From Planctomycetia bacterium (GTDB taxonomy: Bacteria > Planctomycetota > Planctomycetia > Pirellulales > UBA1268): 29,341 bases of DNA. Where the stretch lies: assembly GCA_009919445.1 (NCBI GenBank), contig RGBY01000006.1, positions 1-29,341 of the forward strand. The letters run 5' to 3'. The translations under genes and the position numbers were made by a program. Position 1 is the first letter of the stretch. Each line of letters starts with the position of its first letter. The notes below the pieces were generated by a model, which did not search any database, had not been told where the DNA came from, and saw nothing but the letters and a program-made list of their open reading frames with translations. Shown in pieces: positions 16,730 through 27,300 of this stretch.

Positions 16730-18622
16730 TCACTCGACGGTGACGCTCTTGGCCAGGTTGCGGGGCTTATCGACGTCGCAGCCACGCAAGCAGGCAATGT
16801 GGTAAGCCAGCAGTTGCAGTGGAATGGATGCCACGATCGGATTGAGGAAGTCGGGGCAGGAGGGCAGTTCAATGATCTCATCAGCGAGATGACTCACGCG
16901 ATCATCACCCTGGCTGACAACGGCGATTACCGGTCCCTTACGAGCCTTGATCTCTTCGAGGTTGAGGATCACCTTTTCATAGACAGCGTCTTTGGGAATC
17001 AGGAAAACGCTGGGAGTGAGGGGGTCGACCAGGGCAATCGGGCCGTGTTTCATTTCGGCAGCGGGATAGCCCTCGGCATGGATGTAGCTGATCTCTTTGA
17101 GCTTCAAGGCTCCTTCCAGGGCCAGCGGGAAGTTGTACTGGCGGCCGAGGTAGAGGAAGGTGTTGGCGTTGCGATAGCGTTCGGCAATGCCACGGGCCAC
17201 GGTATCAACCTTCAGTGCTTCAGTGATCAAGTCAGGGAGTTGCTCCAAGGCATCAATGTAGGACAGCCCCTGCTCAAAACTCATGTGCCGCAGCCGACCG
17301 AAGTAGAGGGCGAGCATCGCCAGAACAACACACTGGCTGGTGAAGGCCTTAGTGCTGGCGACCCCAATTTCTGGTCCAGCGTGCAGGTAGATGCCACCGT
17401 CGGCTTCGGTGGCAATGGTGCTGCCGATGGCATTGCAGATGGCCAGGGTCGGATGGCCTTTTCGCTTCATCTCACGCAGGGCTGCCAGGGTGTCAGCGGT
17501 TTCCCCTGACTGGGTGATGGCGAACAGCAGGGTGCCTTTGTCGATGGGTGGGTTGCGGTAGCGGAGTTCACTGGCGTACTCGACCTCGACCGGTAGCCGG
17601 GCAAACTCTTCAATGAGGTACTCACCGACCAGGGCAGCGTGCCAGCTGGTGCCGCAACCGGTAAGCACCACCCGGTTGATGTTCTGGAGATGGGCAGGGG
17701 TCAGGTTGAGGCCGCCAAAGAGTGCAGTCGCATTATCACGGTCGATTCGTCCCCGCATGGCAGCCCGAATCGTTTCAGCCTGCTCATGAATTTCTTTGAG
17801 CATGAAGTGTGGGTAGTCGCCCATGCCCACGTCATTGGCAGCCAGTTCGAGAGGCTGAACGGACGGCTCGATGCGGCCAGCATCGCGGTGCACGATGCGA
17901 AGTTGCTGCCGTTTGATCACAGCAACCTCGTTGTCAGCCAGGTAGACGATGCGATCAGTGTGGCCAGCAAGGGGGCTGGCGTCACTGGCAATGAAGTACT
18001 CGTCATCTCCTACGCCGATCACCAGTGGGCTGCCCAGTCGAGCCGCCACGAGAAGGTCCACTTCACCCTGAAAGAGCACGAGCAGGCCATAGGTGCCGCG
18101 GAGATGGCTGACCGCTTCCCGAACAGCCGCAACACAGGGCGAATCAGTAACGTCATCTGTTACCCGTGGGCCGGAGGACAGAATCTGCTTGAGACAGCTG
18201 TCAATCAGATGAGCAATCACTTCGGAGTCGGTCTCAGACTGAAAGACATAGCCCTCTACTTCCAGGCGAGCCTTGATGCTGCGAAAATTTTCGATGACAC
18301 CGTTATGCACAACGGCGACAGAGTGGCCTTGAGCATTGGCGCAGCCGCCACCGAGGTGAGGATGGGCATTGCCATCGGTTGGGGCGCCGTGTGTTGCCCA
18401 GCGGGTATGGCCGATGCCTATGGAACTGTCGGGAAGTCCTTCGGCAACGCGAGCCTCCAGGCAGCCAAGACGCCCTGCGGCTTTTTCAACCGCCAACTGC
18501 CCCTGGTGGTCGAGGACGGCCACGCCGGAGGAGTCATAGCCTCGGTATTCAAGCCGCTGGAGACCCTCGAGGACCCGTTCGCAGGCCCGACGAAATCCGA
18601 TGTAGCCAACAATTCCACACAT
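16730..18622 (-). CDS. glmS: Glutamine-fructose-6-phosphate aminotransferase (isomerizing)
   Basis: It makes glucosamine-6-phosphate from fructose-6-phosphate and glutamine, the entry to peptidoglycan and lipid A sugars. The 630 residues begin with MCGIVGYIG, so Cys2 is the nucleophile of the class II glutaminase domain (also RGYDSSG, THGAPTDGNAHPH, SETDSEVIAHL). Two SIS sugar-isomerase domains follow (LTGCGTSWHAALVGEYL, FAITQSGETADT, STKAFTSQ). The end, DKPRNLAKSVTVE, is the family's classic C-terminus. The start at 18622 is set by MCG and by GGAGGA upstream, although the frame is open to 18661. It is divergent from kdsB. I see no sign of the glmS ribozyme upstream. Confidence 0.98.
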   Translation of the reverse strand: MCGIVGYIGFRRACERVLEGLQRLEYRGYDSSGVAVLDHQGQLAVEKAAGRLGCLEARVAEGLPDSSIGIGHTRWATHGAPTDGNAHPHLGGGCANAQGHSVAVVHNGVIENFRSIKARLEVEGYVFQSETDSEVIAHLIDSCLKQILSSGPRVTDDVTDSPCVAAVREAVSHLRGTYGLLVLFQGEVDLLVAARLGSPLVIGVGDDEYFIASDASPLAGHTDRIVYLADNEVAVIKRQQLRIVHRDAGRIEPSVQPLELAANDVGMGDYPHFMLKEIHEQAETIRAAMRGRIDRDNATALFGGLNLTPAHLQNINRVVLTGCGTSWHAALVGEYLIEEFARLPVEVEYASELRYRNPPIDKGTLLFAITQSGETADTLAALREMKRKGHPTLAICNAIGSTIATEADGGIYLHAGPEIGVASTKAFTSQCVVLAMLALYFGRLRHMSFEQGLSYIDALEQLPDLITEALKVDTVARGIAERYRNANTFLYLGRQYNFPLALEGALKLKEISYIHAEGYPAAEMKHGPIALVDPLTPSVFLIPKDAVYEKVILNLEEIKARKGPVIAVVSQGDDRVSHLADEIIELPSCPDFLNPIVASIPLQLLAYHIACLRGCDVDKPRNLAKSVTVE

Positions 18623-18811
18623 GATGCAGTCCTCCAGTGGGGCACTTTCCGCCGGGGACATTAGGGGGCGGCGGCTGGCTGGGGAAAGTCCAGAATTCTC
18701 CGCGTTTTGGAAGGCTGTCGCTGTCGGAGGAACCTGCTGGTTTCGCTATGCTGCCCCGCTGGCGGTCCGGCGTGAGGACCGGTCCCGTGGTCTCTTTCCA
18801 AGGAGTTTTCA

Positions 18812-19588
18812 GTGCCCACCAAGGCCATCATTGCTATCCCTGCCCGGCTGGCCAGCCAGCGGCTCCCTCGCAAAATGCTGCTGGCGGACACGGGGCGACC
18901 GTTGGTTGAGCACACCTGGCGGAATGCGGCTCAGGCAACGCAGGCTGCCGGGGTGGTGGTCGTTACTGATGATCCAGAGATTCAAGCTACCGTTGAGGGG
19001 TTTGGCGGGCAGGTGGTGATGACCTCACCGGAGGCGAGCAGTGGCACGGCCCGCATTGTCGAAGCCCTGCCGCATCTTCCTGCGGCCGACATTGTCGTCA
19101 ACCTGCAGGGTGACGAACCCGAACTGCCAGCGGCAGCAATTGACGCGGCGATTGCCTGTCTGGAGCAGTGCCCAGAGGCCGGTGTGGCAACGCTTGTGTC
19201 GCCGTTGCGGTCGACTGCTGGCCTGCACAATCCGGCTGTCGTTAAGGCGGTGCTTACGCCAGCGACAGGGGGAACGAATCCAGTGGTCTGGCGGGCGATC
19301 ACCTTCAGCCGGGCTGCTGTGCCAGCCGCCCGTGACTGGGACGATGAACTTCTTGCTGCCAGCCCGCCACTGTATTGGCAGCATATCGGTGTGTATGCCT
19401 ATCGCCGTTCGGTTCTGGAGCAGTGGGACGCCTTGCCACCCTCACGGCTGGCGACGCTGGAAAGCCTTGAGCAACTCCGGCTCGTTGAGGCGGGGGTGCC
19501 GATCGTGGCGGCGGCCGTCGAGCATGCTGCCCGAGGTATCGACACGGCGGAAGACTATGCTGAGTTCGTGGCTCGGCAGCAGGGCTAA
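18812..19588 (+). CDS. kdsB: 3-deoxy-manno-octulosonate cytidylyltransferase
   Basis: It activates Kdo with CTP to CMP-Kdo, needed for the inner core of lipopolysaccharide. The protein has 258 residues. The nucleotide-binding motif IPARLASQRLPRK (9-21) opens the protein; VVVVTDD (48-54), MTSPEASSGTARIVEA (70-85) and VNLQGDEPELP (96-106) follow in the expected order, then YWQHIGVYAYRR near 189. The start is GTG at 18812 with AAGGAG six bases upstream, so it is well defined. It is divergent from glmS across 189 bases; both lead to envelope sugar precursors. The stop lies 17 bases from the stop of the convergent TPR gene. Confidence 0.95.
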   Translation: MPTKAIIAIPARLASQRLPRKMLLADTGRPLVEHTWRNAAQATQAAGVVVVTDDPEIQATVEGFGGQVVMTSPEASSGTARIVEALPHLPAADIVVNLQGDEPELPAAAIDAAIACLEQCPEAGVATLVSPLRSTAGLHNPAVVKAVLTPATGGTNPVVWRAITFSRAAVPAARDWDDELLAASPPLYWQHIGVYAYRRSVLEQWDALPPSRLATLESLEQLRLVEAGVPIVAAAVEHAARGIDTAEDYAEFVARQQG

Positions 19589-19605
19589 CTGCCCGTGCCG
19601 TCACG

Positions 19606-21411
19606 TCAGTCAAACGGCCGCCGGGGCTGTGCAGGCGGTTCTGTTGTGGCCTTCTGCTCTGGCTGTTCGGCAGGCTCTTCAGTGGGAAGAGTCGCCTCGG
19701 GCATTTCCTGTCGCTCTCGCCAAGGTTTTTCTGCCTGGTAACTTTCGAGTTCTTTTTGAAGCTGGTCGTCAATGCCTTCGTCATCTCCGGCCACGTCGAC
19801 GGCCTGTTGGCTCACTTCACGGGCCTTGGCAAAGTTGCCAGCTTCGGCGTATCCCGCAGCCAGGGTGCTGATAATGTGAGCCGCTTTCCACTCGGTCTCT
19901 TCGCAGGCTTTGGTGGCCAGATCAATCGCCCGCTTGCCATCGCGAAGGTCATCATCGGGTGAGGTGGCTAGGAGCCAGGCCAGGTTGTTGAGGACGCCGG
20001 AGTCGTCAGGCTTGACCTCGAGAGCCCGCTCAAGATCCTTCGCTGCGGCAGCATGGTTCCCGATTGAGATGAGGGCGTCGCTGCGGCCCCGAAGGCTCAG
20101 GAACTGCTTGGCATCGCTGTCGAGGGCCTTCTCGAACCATTGAACTGCAGCTCGTGGCTGCTTGGCTGCCAGATGAAGCATGCCCAGTTGGCCGAAGACC
20201 AGTGGATCATGATCAGGCCGTTCGGCGAGGGTGCGAAAGTCGCGAATGGCTGCTGCGTAGTCACCGGCATCGGCTGCCATCAGTCCTCGCAGTTCAAGGG
20301 CCGCCGGGTTGTCGGGCTGGGCTTTGAGCACTTTGGCGAGGTCGGCAGCAGCAGCCTCGCTGTTTCCGGCTTGTTGCTGGATACGGGCTCGTAAGACCAG
20401 TGGCACCGCATTCTGCGGTGAAATTTCAATCACCTTGTCGAGGTCGGCCACCGCCTGTGGCTGTTGCCCCTGCAGTGCTAGCACACGGGCACGCTGGAGC
20501 AGCGGGGCGGCGGCACCGGGGGCACTGTCGATGGCGCGATCAAAGGCCTTGCGTGCTTCTTCGAGTCGCTCGGCCTCTGGGATCTCGCTGTCGAGCATGT
20601 AGGCCATGCCGAGGGCCTCGTGCAGGCCGGGATCATCGGGCGTCTGCTCGATTGCCGCCGAGAAGTCCTCGCGTGCGGCCGCAAACTGATCGCGGAGCAT
20701 CCGGAACAGGCCCCGGGTGCGGCGAATGTCAGCATCAGCAGGCGCTAATTCAACGGCCTTATCGTAGTCGGCGGCCTGCTTCTCTTTGTCGTCTGAGAGG
20801 TTGCCTCGCACCACATGGGCTTCAGCCAGCTGCAGGCGGTTCCCGCGATCGGGGCTGAGAAGTTCGATTGCCTTGTCGGCGGCAGCGGCAGCCTGGGTGG
20901 GGTTTCCTCCTGGCAGGGCTTGCAAGCGGGCGATCATCAGGTGGGCGGTGCCGAGCGACGGGTCACGCTTGACCGCTTCATTGAGGTCACGCATGGCAAA
21001 CGTCCGCATCCGTGGCCATTCCGGGTTGGGGGGTGTCGGTTCGAAAATGGCATCAACGAGCATGCCAGCCCGATCAATCAGGGTGCCAATGAAGAGGCTG
21101 TCGGCGAAGGCCTGAGAATCTTCGGAGAGCCCCTTGCGCGAGGCGCGTCGACAGAGATCGAGCACCTGCTCGAAGTCGTCGAGGCTGCGGGCTGAAAGTT
21201 TCTTTTCGAGCGCGGCGTCGAGATCATCCTGACCTGCAGACACGCTGGCGGCATCATCCTCAGCGGTGATGGCGGGCCGGGGGCTGGCAGTTGCTGCCAG
21301 ACTGATCAGCAACGCCAAGCAAACTGGAGAGACAGCCCATTGGCATTCCCGGCGGAAATGACGAGTGCCAGAGCGAAAACAGCTAAGCAGAGGAAGGCGG
21401 GGCCGCAACAT
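19606..21411 (-). CDS. Exported TPR repeat protein
   Basis: The protein has 601 residues. The N-terminus is basic, then hydrophobic (VSPVCLALLISLAATA), as in a signal peptide or anchor. From about residue 115 on, the sequence is mostly tetratricopeptide repeats of 34 residues (for example AVELAPADADIRRTRGLF, LEVKPDDSGVLNNLAWLL). The last 60 residues are Glu/Pro/Gln-rich. TPR proteins act as scaffolds for protein complexes; here probably in the periplasm or on the inner membrane. The ATG at 21411 has GAGGAG eight bases upstream. No enzyme motif is seen. A 213-base gap separates it from the ABC exporter genes on the same strand. The partner is not known. Confidence 0.8.
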   Translation of the reverse strand: MLRPRLPLLSCFRSGTRHFRRECQWAVSPVCLALLISLAATASPRPAITAEDDAASVSAGQDDLDAALEKKLSARSLDDFEQVLDLCRRASRKGLSEDSQAFADSLFIGTLIDRAGMLVDAIFEPTPPNPEWPRMRTFAMRDLNEAVKRDPSLGTAHLMIARLQALPGGNPTQAAAAADKAIELLSPDRGNRLQLAEAHVVRGNLSDDKEKQAADYDKAVELAPADADIRRTRGLFRMLRDQFAAAREDFSAAIEQTPDDPGLHEALGMAYMLDSEIPEAERLEEARKAFDRAIDSAPGAAAPLLQRARVLALQGQQPQAVADLDKVIEISPQNAVPLVLRARIQQQAGNSEAAAADLAKVLKAQPDNPAALELRGLMAADAGDYAAAIRDFRTLAERPDHDPLVFGQLGMLHLAAKQPRAAVQWFEKALDSDAKQFLSLRGRSDALISIGNHAAAAKDLERALEVKPDDSGVLNNLAWLLATSPDDDLRDGKRAIDLATKACEETEWKAAHIISTLAAGYAEAGNFAKAREVSQQAVDVAGDDEGIDDQLQKELESYQAEKPWRERQEMPEATLPTEEPAEQPEQKATTEPPAQPRRPFD

Positions 21412-21624
21412 CGTTGATCTCCTCGGGGCTACCAGCCGATCATCAGCATCGAGACGATGCTCCGGCGGGTAGAACTAGAACTCTATCGGATTTTGTCAGA
21501 AGGACCGTAGGCCGATTTATGGCGGGCTCTTCCTCGTGCGACACCTCATGGCTCCGGAAAGGCTGCTCGTGTGGGCTATTTTTAGGGGTACTCGTTGGGT
21601 TGGCTTTGGAGTGAGGGGCCAGGC

Positions 21625-22455
21625 CTACAGTGGGGCTGGCAGATCACGGCGAATAAACACAATGCCACCAATCAGATAGCCCACCAGCCCGACTCCAATA
21701 AGCACGCCATCATACTGGAGCAGCAGCTGCCAGGCCTGCCAGCCACCGCCAACGAGTCGCTGCGGCTCATAGGCGTTGAACACAGACAGGTAGCCAATGC
21801 CGCTGAAGGCTTCGCTGAGTCTGCCAACCAGTTTGGTCAGCAGCGAAAACACATAAAAGCCACAGAGAATGCCGATCGTTCGCCAGCGGTAGCTATCGCA
21901 GGCCGATACGCCAGCTGCCAGGCCGCCCATGCAGACCATCAGCCCAAAAACATTGGCTGCGGCTGGTAGAAACAGCAGAGGGTCAACCTTGCCAGCCCAG
22001 GGGCCGAAGCGAACGGCGGTATAGACGGCGGTGTAGAGAACCGTGCAGAGACAGAAGGCTCCGATTGTGGTGGCAAGTGCCTGCGTCACGTAGACCGCCC
22101 GCCGGCTGACCGGCTGAGCCAAAAGCATTTCCAGCGTGCCCCGTTCCAGTTGACCAGAGACAGCATCGCTGCCGCGGGTCACGCCCCAGACTGTGGCGGC
22201 CAGAATGACGACTGGATCGACGAAGGCCAGTGCCACGCGGCCACCATGAGTGGCTACCTCGGCAAAAGGAACCCCCGAGAGTTTCTGCCAGTCTTTGGGA
22301 ATTGCCCGGAGCAGCACATCCTGAAAGGCATTCATTTCAATCTGGGCCGAAAGCCCGAGGTAGATCCAGGGGAAGGCCGCCCAGAGGGCGGCGAAGGCAA
22401 GGCCGAGGACAGCCTGATCGCCCCAGGTTTTTTTCCAGATTGCGGTATTCCACAT
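21625..22455 (-). CDS. ABC-2 type transporter permease
   Basis: The protein has 276 residues and about six membrane helices (for example LGLAFAALWAAFPWIYLGL, VVILAATVWGV, LLLQYDGVLIGVGLVGYLIGG). A long extracytoplasmic loop follows helix 1. The pattern VSGQLERGTLEMLLAQPVSR is the cytoplasmic coupling stretch of the NosY/ABC-2 permease family. It probably forms an exporter with the ATPase encoded 18 bases upstream. The cargo cannot be told from sequence. The ATG at 22455 has only a weak AGAAAG upstream, in line with translational dependence on the ATPase gene. Confidence 0.88.
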   Translation of the reverse strand: MWNTAIWKKTWGDQAVLGLAFAALWAAFPWIYLGLSAQIEMNAFQDVLLRAIPKDWQKLSGVPFAEVATHGGRVALAFVDPVVILAATVWGVTRGSDAVSGQLERGTLEMLLAQPVSRRAVYVTQALATTIGAFCLCTVLYTAVYTAVRFGPWAGKVDPLLFLPAAANVFGLMVCMGGLAAGVSACDSYRWRTIGILCGFYVFSLLTKLVGRLSEAFSGIGYLSVFNAYEPQRLVGGGWQAWQLLLQYDGVLIGVGLVGYLIGGIVFIRRDLPAPL

Positions 22456-22473
22456 GGGGGCGGTCTTTCTGAA

Positions 22474-23382
22474 TCAGACGAAAGCAGCAACAGGCTGGTC
22501 ATTGCTGGCAGACTCGCGATGGTACTTGTCATAGACCGCTGCCAGGCCAACCGGCTCGATGCGGAGTTCACTCAGTGGCAAGTCAGCCAGCCAGCCGAGG
22601 AGTTCGGTGAGTGACTCTGTTGCCTCTAGCACGACGCGGCCCTCGGCTTGTTGAATCAGCCTGACATGTTCGGACAGCCCGGCAGGAATGGCCGCCAGCG
22701 GTTCTGCCAGGCGGGCAGAAATCCGGTGTCGCTGACGCAGGGTGGCAATCGACTGCTCATGCACAAGCTGGCCGGCTCGGAGGATGACTACGCGGTCACA
22801 GGTGGCCTCAATTTCAGAGAGCACATGCGAAGAGAAGATTACGGTGCGGCCAGCCTGCCGGGCTTCCTGCACAAGATCGAGAACTTCTGCCCGTGCCGTC
22901 GGGTCGAGGTTGGCTGTTGGTTCGTCAAGGATGACCAGTGGGCAGTCAATCGCCAGCACCACCGCCAGTGCCAATTTTTGACGCATGCCGGTGCTCATGC
23001 GGGAGACCTGCCGTCGGCAGTCAAGATCGAGGCGGTCGGCGATTGCCATCGCCTGCTGACGGTGGCAGTCTGCCCGCAACCCCGCAAAAAAGTCGATGAC
23101 CTGATGGCCTCGCATCCGGCGAAACAGTCGGGCTTCTCCCGGCAGATAGGCCGTCCTCCGCCGGACAGCCAGCGACTCGGTGTGACAATCATGGCCGGCT
23201 ACCCGGGCCGTTCCCGAGGTCGGCTGAATGAAACCGAGGAGTGACCGTAGCAGGGTGGTTTTCCCTGCGCCATTGGGCCCGAGGAGCCCAAAGATTTCCC
23301 GCTCGCTGACGTCGAGTGTGCAGTCACGTAGGGCGGCGAAGCTGCCGTATGACTTTGACAGATGATCGACTGAGACAAGCAT
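22474..23382 (-). CDS. ABC transporter ATP-binding protein
   Basis: The protein has 302 residues and all the motifs of an active ABC ATPase: Walker A GPNGAGKT (35-42), signature MSTGMRQKLALA (129-140), Walker B LVILDEP (149-155), D-loop NLDP (158-161) and H-loop His186 (IFSSHVLSE). The signature reads STGM rather than SGGQ, which is the usual form in the ABC-2/CcmA subfamily. The C-terminal ~90 residues are an extension found in the same subfamily, possibly regulatory. It would power the permease encoded next. The ATG at 23382 lacks a strong ribosome binding site. The substrate is unknown. Confidence 0.92.
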   Translation of the reverse strand: MLVSVDHLSKSYGSFAALRDCTLDVSEREIFGLLGPNGAGKTTLLRSLLGFIQPTSGTARVAGHDCHTESLAVRRRTAYLPGEARLFRRMRGHQVIDFFAGLRADCHRQQAMAIADRLDLDCRRQVSRMSTGMRQKLALAVVLAIDCPLVILDEPTANLDPTARAEVLDLVQEARQAGRTVIFSSHVLSEIEATCDRVVILRAGQLVHEQSIATLRQRHRISARLAEPLAAIPAGLSEHVRLIQQAEGRVVLEATESLTELLGWLADLPLSELRIEPVGLAAVYDKYHRESASNDQPVAAFV

Positions 23383-23468
23383 CGGGCGAAGGGAAAGAGT
23401 GCGGGATGGGGGTTTTCGCGGGGCAGGCTAATCGAGGGCCCGGCTGTTCAGCTGGTGTATGGTGCGTG

Positions 23469-24317
23469 TCAGCTGAGCAAATGATAGCCGGCCAGGGCAA
23501 AGCCGATCACCGCCACGAGACGCCGAATTCGGGCCGGAGCACAGCGACGGGCCAGCCGCGCACCAACAAAGCCACCGATCGCAGCAGCGACAGCCATGAT
23601 ACCGGCTTCTGTCCAGGCCACCACGGCATGCCCAGTCAGGCTGCCGATCGCGAAGAGGCCTGCAGCGCAGGCGTTGATGCCCATGCCAAGCGCATTCTTA
23701 ACCCCATTGAGCTGATGCATGTCGCCAAGGTTGAGGCTTCCGAGCACTGCCAGCATGAGGATGCCGATGCCGGCACCGAAATAGCCACCATAGACGGCGA
23801 CCAGAAACTGCAGGCCACCAGCCAGCAGCAGCGTACCTCGACCAGGCCGGTCGGGTGACGTCGTTATGCTGGAGGCACGTCGCCGACCCAGCCAGGTCGA
23901 CACACGAGGCTGAATGGCAAAGAGGCAGGCAGCCAGCAGGATTAACCAAGGCACAAGCCGGTCGAATAGTTCTGGAGGCAGAACCAGAATCAGACCAGTG
24001 CCAACGAGACTCCCCACGATGCTAGGAAGCATCAACCAGATTGCCCAAGGTGGCTGATCGCGGCGCTCGTGGCGGTATTCCCAGGCAGCCGTCAGTGCGC
24101 CTGACCAGAGGCCGATGGTGCTGGTGGCGTTGGCGATGACCAGACGCAGGGGGCTGGCTGGCAAGATGGCTGCCAGAGTGGGAAACGTGAGGATGGTGCC
24201 GCCGCCAGCAACAGAATTGATGGCAGCTGCCAAGGCCGTCACGGCAGCCAGGATGAGGTGCGAGGAGAGACCCGGCCCATCAGTCAGGAGAAGCAGGCCC
24301 GTTGTGGCAAGGCTCAT
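23469..24317 (-). CDS. TauE/SafE family membrane permease
   Basis: The protein has 282 residues and about eight membrane helices in two halves. Each half starts with a family motif: INSVAGGGTILTFP (33-46) and VYGGYFGAGIGILML. HQLNGVKNALGM follows the second motif, and the two halves are joined by a hydrophilic linker (RRRASSITTSPDRPGRG). The family moves sulfite, sulfonates or related small anions; substrate cannot be assigned here. The ATG lies 17 bases after the stop of the large CHAT-like gene, so the two genes probably form an operon. The ribosome binding site is modest (AAAGG at a long distance). Confidence 0.85.
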   Translation of the reverse strand: MSLATTGLLLLTDGPGLSSHLILAAVTALAAAINSVAGGGTILTFPTLAAILPASPLRLVIANATSTIGLWSGALTAAWEYRHERRDQPPWAIWLMLPSIVGSLVGTGLILVLPPELFDRLVPWLILLAACLFAIQPRVSTWLGRRRASSITTSPDRPGRGTLLLAGGLQFLVAVYGGYFGAGIGILMLAVLGSLNLGDMHQLNGVKNALGMGINACAAGLFAIGSLTGHAVVAWTEAGIMAVAAAIGGFVGARLARRCAPARIRRLVAVIGFALAGYHLLS

Positions 24318-24334
24318 GTCTTCAAGGACCTTTG

Positions 24335-27300
24335 TCAGTCAGCCGCAACGGGTTCGGCATCAGGTGGCGTTGGCGGGGCAGGCAATACGCCGCAGTCGAT
24401 GAGGGCGAAGCCAGCCCAGAAAAATGGATGCCGGGCATCCGCTGGGACTGTGGACGTACTCATCTGCAGACGCGGCTCACGGCTGAAGTCTGGCTGCTCG
24501 ACGGTCACCAGATCAACAGCCCGCTGCCAGCTCGCGGCAGCGGTTGGCAAAGAGCCTGCCGGTGAAACCGAATGGCGATCGCGAAGGAACTCGATCCCCA
24601 GGTCGACACTCACTCGGCCGCCAACATTCCAGCGGCTGAGGACAGCCGTTTCAGCGCCAGCAGCAGCCAGATTCATGGCGGTGGTAAACAGGTCATCCCC
24701 CGCGCGGCCTAGGGCCTTGTTGGTGCCGCTGGTGGCTCCCGTCTGGAGGCCAGCGAGCAGCACGCAGCGGGGCATTTTGGCGGGGGGCTGCAGCCAGTCT
24801 TCAAACGACATGCCGGGTCGGCCGGCGACCGCGGCCACCATCGGCTGGTCGCTCATTGTGGACCGCGGGGTAAGGTCGTCGAAGACCGCCACCGTATCGG
24901 CCAGCGACGCGGGGAGCGGCACCGGTATCCTTCGGGCTGTGGGCGAGAGGCCAACGGCCTCGTCGACGGCGGTCGTGATTCGGCTGAGTGCCTCGGCAGT
25001 CCGTTCGGGTGAGTCGCCACGGAAGGCCTCGTTGTCATAGACGGCAATGAATGGCCTGTCTGTCGGGCGACGACGATCCGCGACTGCCAGTCCGCGGGTT
25101 GGGCAGTACCGAATCTCGCAGACATCGCGCAGTTGGAGGCCTTCACCATCTGCCGGATCCGCAGCCTTGGTCACGGGCAGAATCTCGAAGGGGAGGTACC
25201 ACAGTGGTCCATCGGGAACGATAATCAGTTCATCAAAGTCCGTATGTTTCTCGAGGCTCACTCCGGACTCTGCGAAGAGCAGGTCGGCAAGGTGACGGGC
25301 ATGTGCCTGCCAGCCAGCCTGAACAAGCCGCTCTGAGGGAACTGATTTAATTGGATGGTAGAGACAGAGCGACTTGGCGAGGCTGGCCAAGGTGTTTGAG
25401 ACCGCACCCGCCTGTTTGACCTGCCAGACGGCAGCCTGCTTGGGAGCCTCAAGGCTGCCAACGAGGCCCGACTCTGTCCAGCAGAATGAGAGCAGCCGTT
25501 GCCGTGGTCCCAGGCGACTGCGGATCTCTGGCGTCGCTGGCAAGGGGGGGAACAGCAAGGGAACGCTGCTGCGTCCCGCAGCCAGTTGGTCAATTCGCAT
25601 CCGCAGTTGCTCGGTGGTGGCGGCGTAGTCTCGCCACTGATCAGGATCGCCCGGCAGTGAGTCCATTGGTGCATCTGTGTCAGAAGCAGCCCGTAAGGAG
25701 TCGCCCAGAGTTGTTTGCAGCGACTCGAGCTTCGCAAGTGTTGTTGTCAGGTCAGGAGCGTCTGCCAGCAGGTCCTCTCGCGCCGAGATGGCTGCGGTTG
25801 ATGTGGCCTGGGAACGGGACAGCAGGTGCAAGAGGCCATCGCGTCGGCCACCAAGAGCGCGGCCAGTCAGCCAGTGGTTTCGGCGGGCTGCCTCGGCTGC
25901 ATCGAGCCAGGTCTCGTCGCCTCGGCTGTTAGTCTGCTTGATGGTGTAGGCAACCCGAAGCCAAACCTCGAAGGCAGCCTTGCGTTCTGTCGACATCACA
26001 GCGAGAGCCTCGAGTGGATCCGTAAGGAAAAGCTTTTTGTCGGGATCGCCCAGCAGACTGGCAAAGAGTTCATTGGCTTCACGATCAGAAAGCCCCGACT
26101 TGCCAGCGACGACGGCCTCACTCAGAAGTTGCGTCTGGAAAAGCCGCGGCGAGTGGCTGCGAGCTAGCGTCAGTGCCTGGGCGAGTTTTGGGTCGCCGGC
26201 CGTCCGATTGCCATTGGCATAATCAATCAGAGCAGCGGCGTATGTGGCATGGCTGCCGCACCAGCCCTTGCCGAGCCCATGGGGAAGGAGCCGCGAGTCG
26301 ACTTCGCCGAGGATGCGTGCCGCTTGCTGCCGATTGCCCGCTTCGGCAAATGCCTCGGCGGAGAGGATCTGCAGCCGTGTTGTCAAACTCGGGAAGTTGT
26401 CGCCCGCCCAGGCGACGGCAGCGGGAATCATGGACGGTAGTCCGGCTTCTCCAGCAAGCGAGGCTGCCACCAGCCAGCGAAAGGCCTCTTCCAGGGCTCG
26501 GGCATCGGCCTGGGCGGCAGCAGCAAAGGTAGCAGCTTCGAAGACGGTGGTCGCCTCTGGCCACTTGCCTTCTGCCAGCAGGATGCGTCCGCTGGTAAGA
26601 AGGGCCCATGGTGTCAGCGGGTGGTCAAACTGAGTTTCTAAAACGAGCCCGCGTTTGAGCAACGGGAACGCCTGGTCGGTACGGCCTTGTGACCACATGA
26701 CGATACCGAGGCAGACGTCGATCCAGGCTTGGGAAAAGTGATTGGCAGGAGCCGGCCGGCGTTGCAGCCAGTCGGAGGCCTTCTCGATGGCGAGGCCATT
26801 CTTGGCGAGAGGGCCGAGGAGGTCAGCCCGACGGTAGAGGCTGATCGCCAGTGACCGCATGATTTCCTGAGGACGAATGGGGAAATCCATCGGTGCGGAC
26901 AGCACGCCCCCGTTTTGCATCACCCCTCTGGGGTCAGCCGTACCCAGGCGGATCGACATCCGTCGTGGCAGGTCGGCCGGAACGGTTGGCCGCGGCGGAA
27001 CACCCCAGAGTTGGCTACGGCTCTGACGTGGTGTCAGCGGCCGATCCGGAAACCGGACATCCAACAGCCAATCGCCCTGCGAGACCGCCTGCAGGATCGC
27101 TTCGTTATAGAAGTTGATCGCCTGGCGAAACTGTCCAAGTTCGAAGCTGGACTCGCCGAGCATCGTGGCAGCAGCGGCTGAGTCAATCCAGCGACTCGTG
27201 CCGAATTTCATGCAGTCCTTATATTCAGCCTCGGCGAATTCAAACGCCTCATGAAGGCGACCGGCAGCCAGAGCAATCTGGGCGAGATCATAAGTCTCCC

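Noticed and set aside
16799..17509. Open frame of 236 codons on the plus strand, antisense to the C-terminal half of glmS
   Set aside because: Same reason: it mirrors glmS codons, with no ribosome binding site or recognisable domain.
17639..18664. Long open frame of 341 codons on the plus strand, antisense to glmS
   Set aside because: It lies fully opposite a perfect glmS and shows no family motif. Long antisense frames are expected in GC-rich genes with biased third codon positions.
18681..18691. GGGGAAAGTCC, similar to the conserved GAGGAAAGTCC of RNase P RNA
   Set aside because: The bases after it do not match the RNase P RNA core, and the 189-base gap is too short for the whole RNA.
22978..23000. 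STGM in place of SGGQ in the ABC signature as a possible sign of an inactive ATPase
   Set aside because: This form is normal for ABC-2/CcmA-type exporters, and all other motifs are intact.
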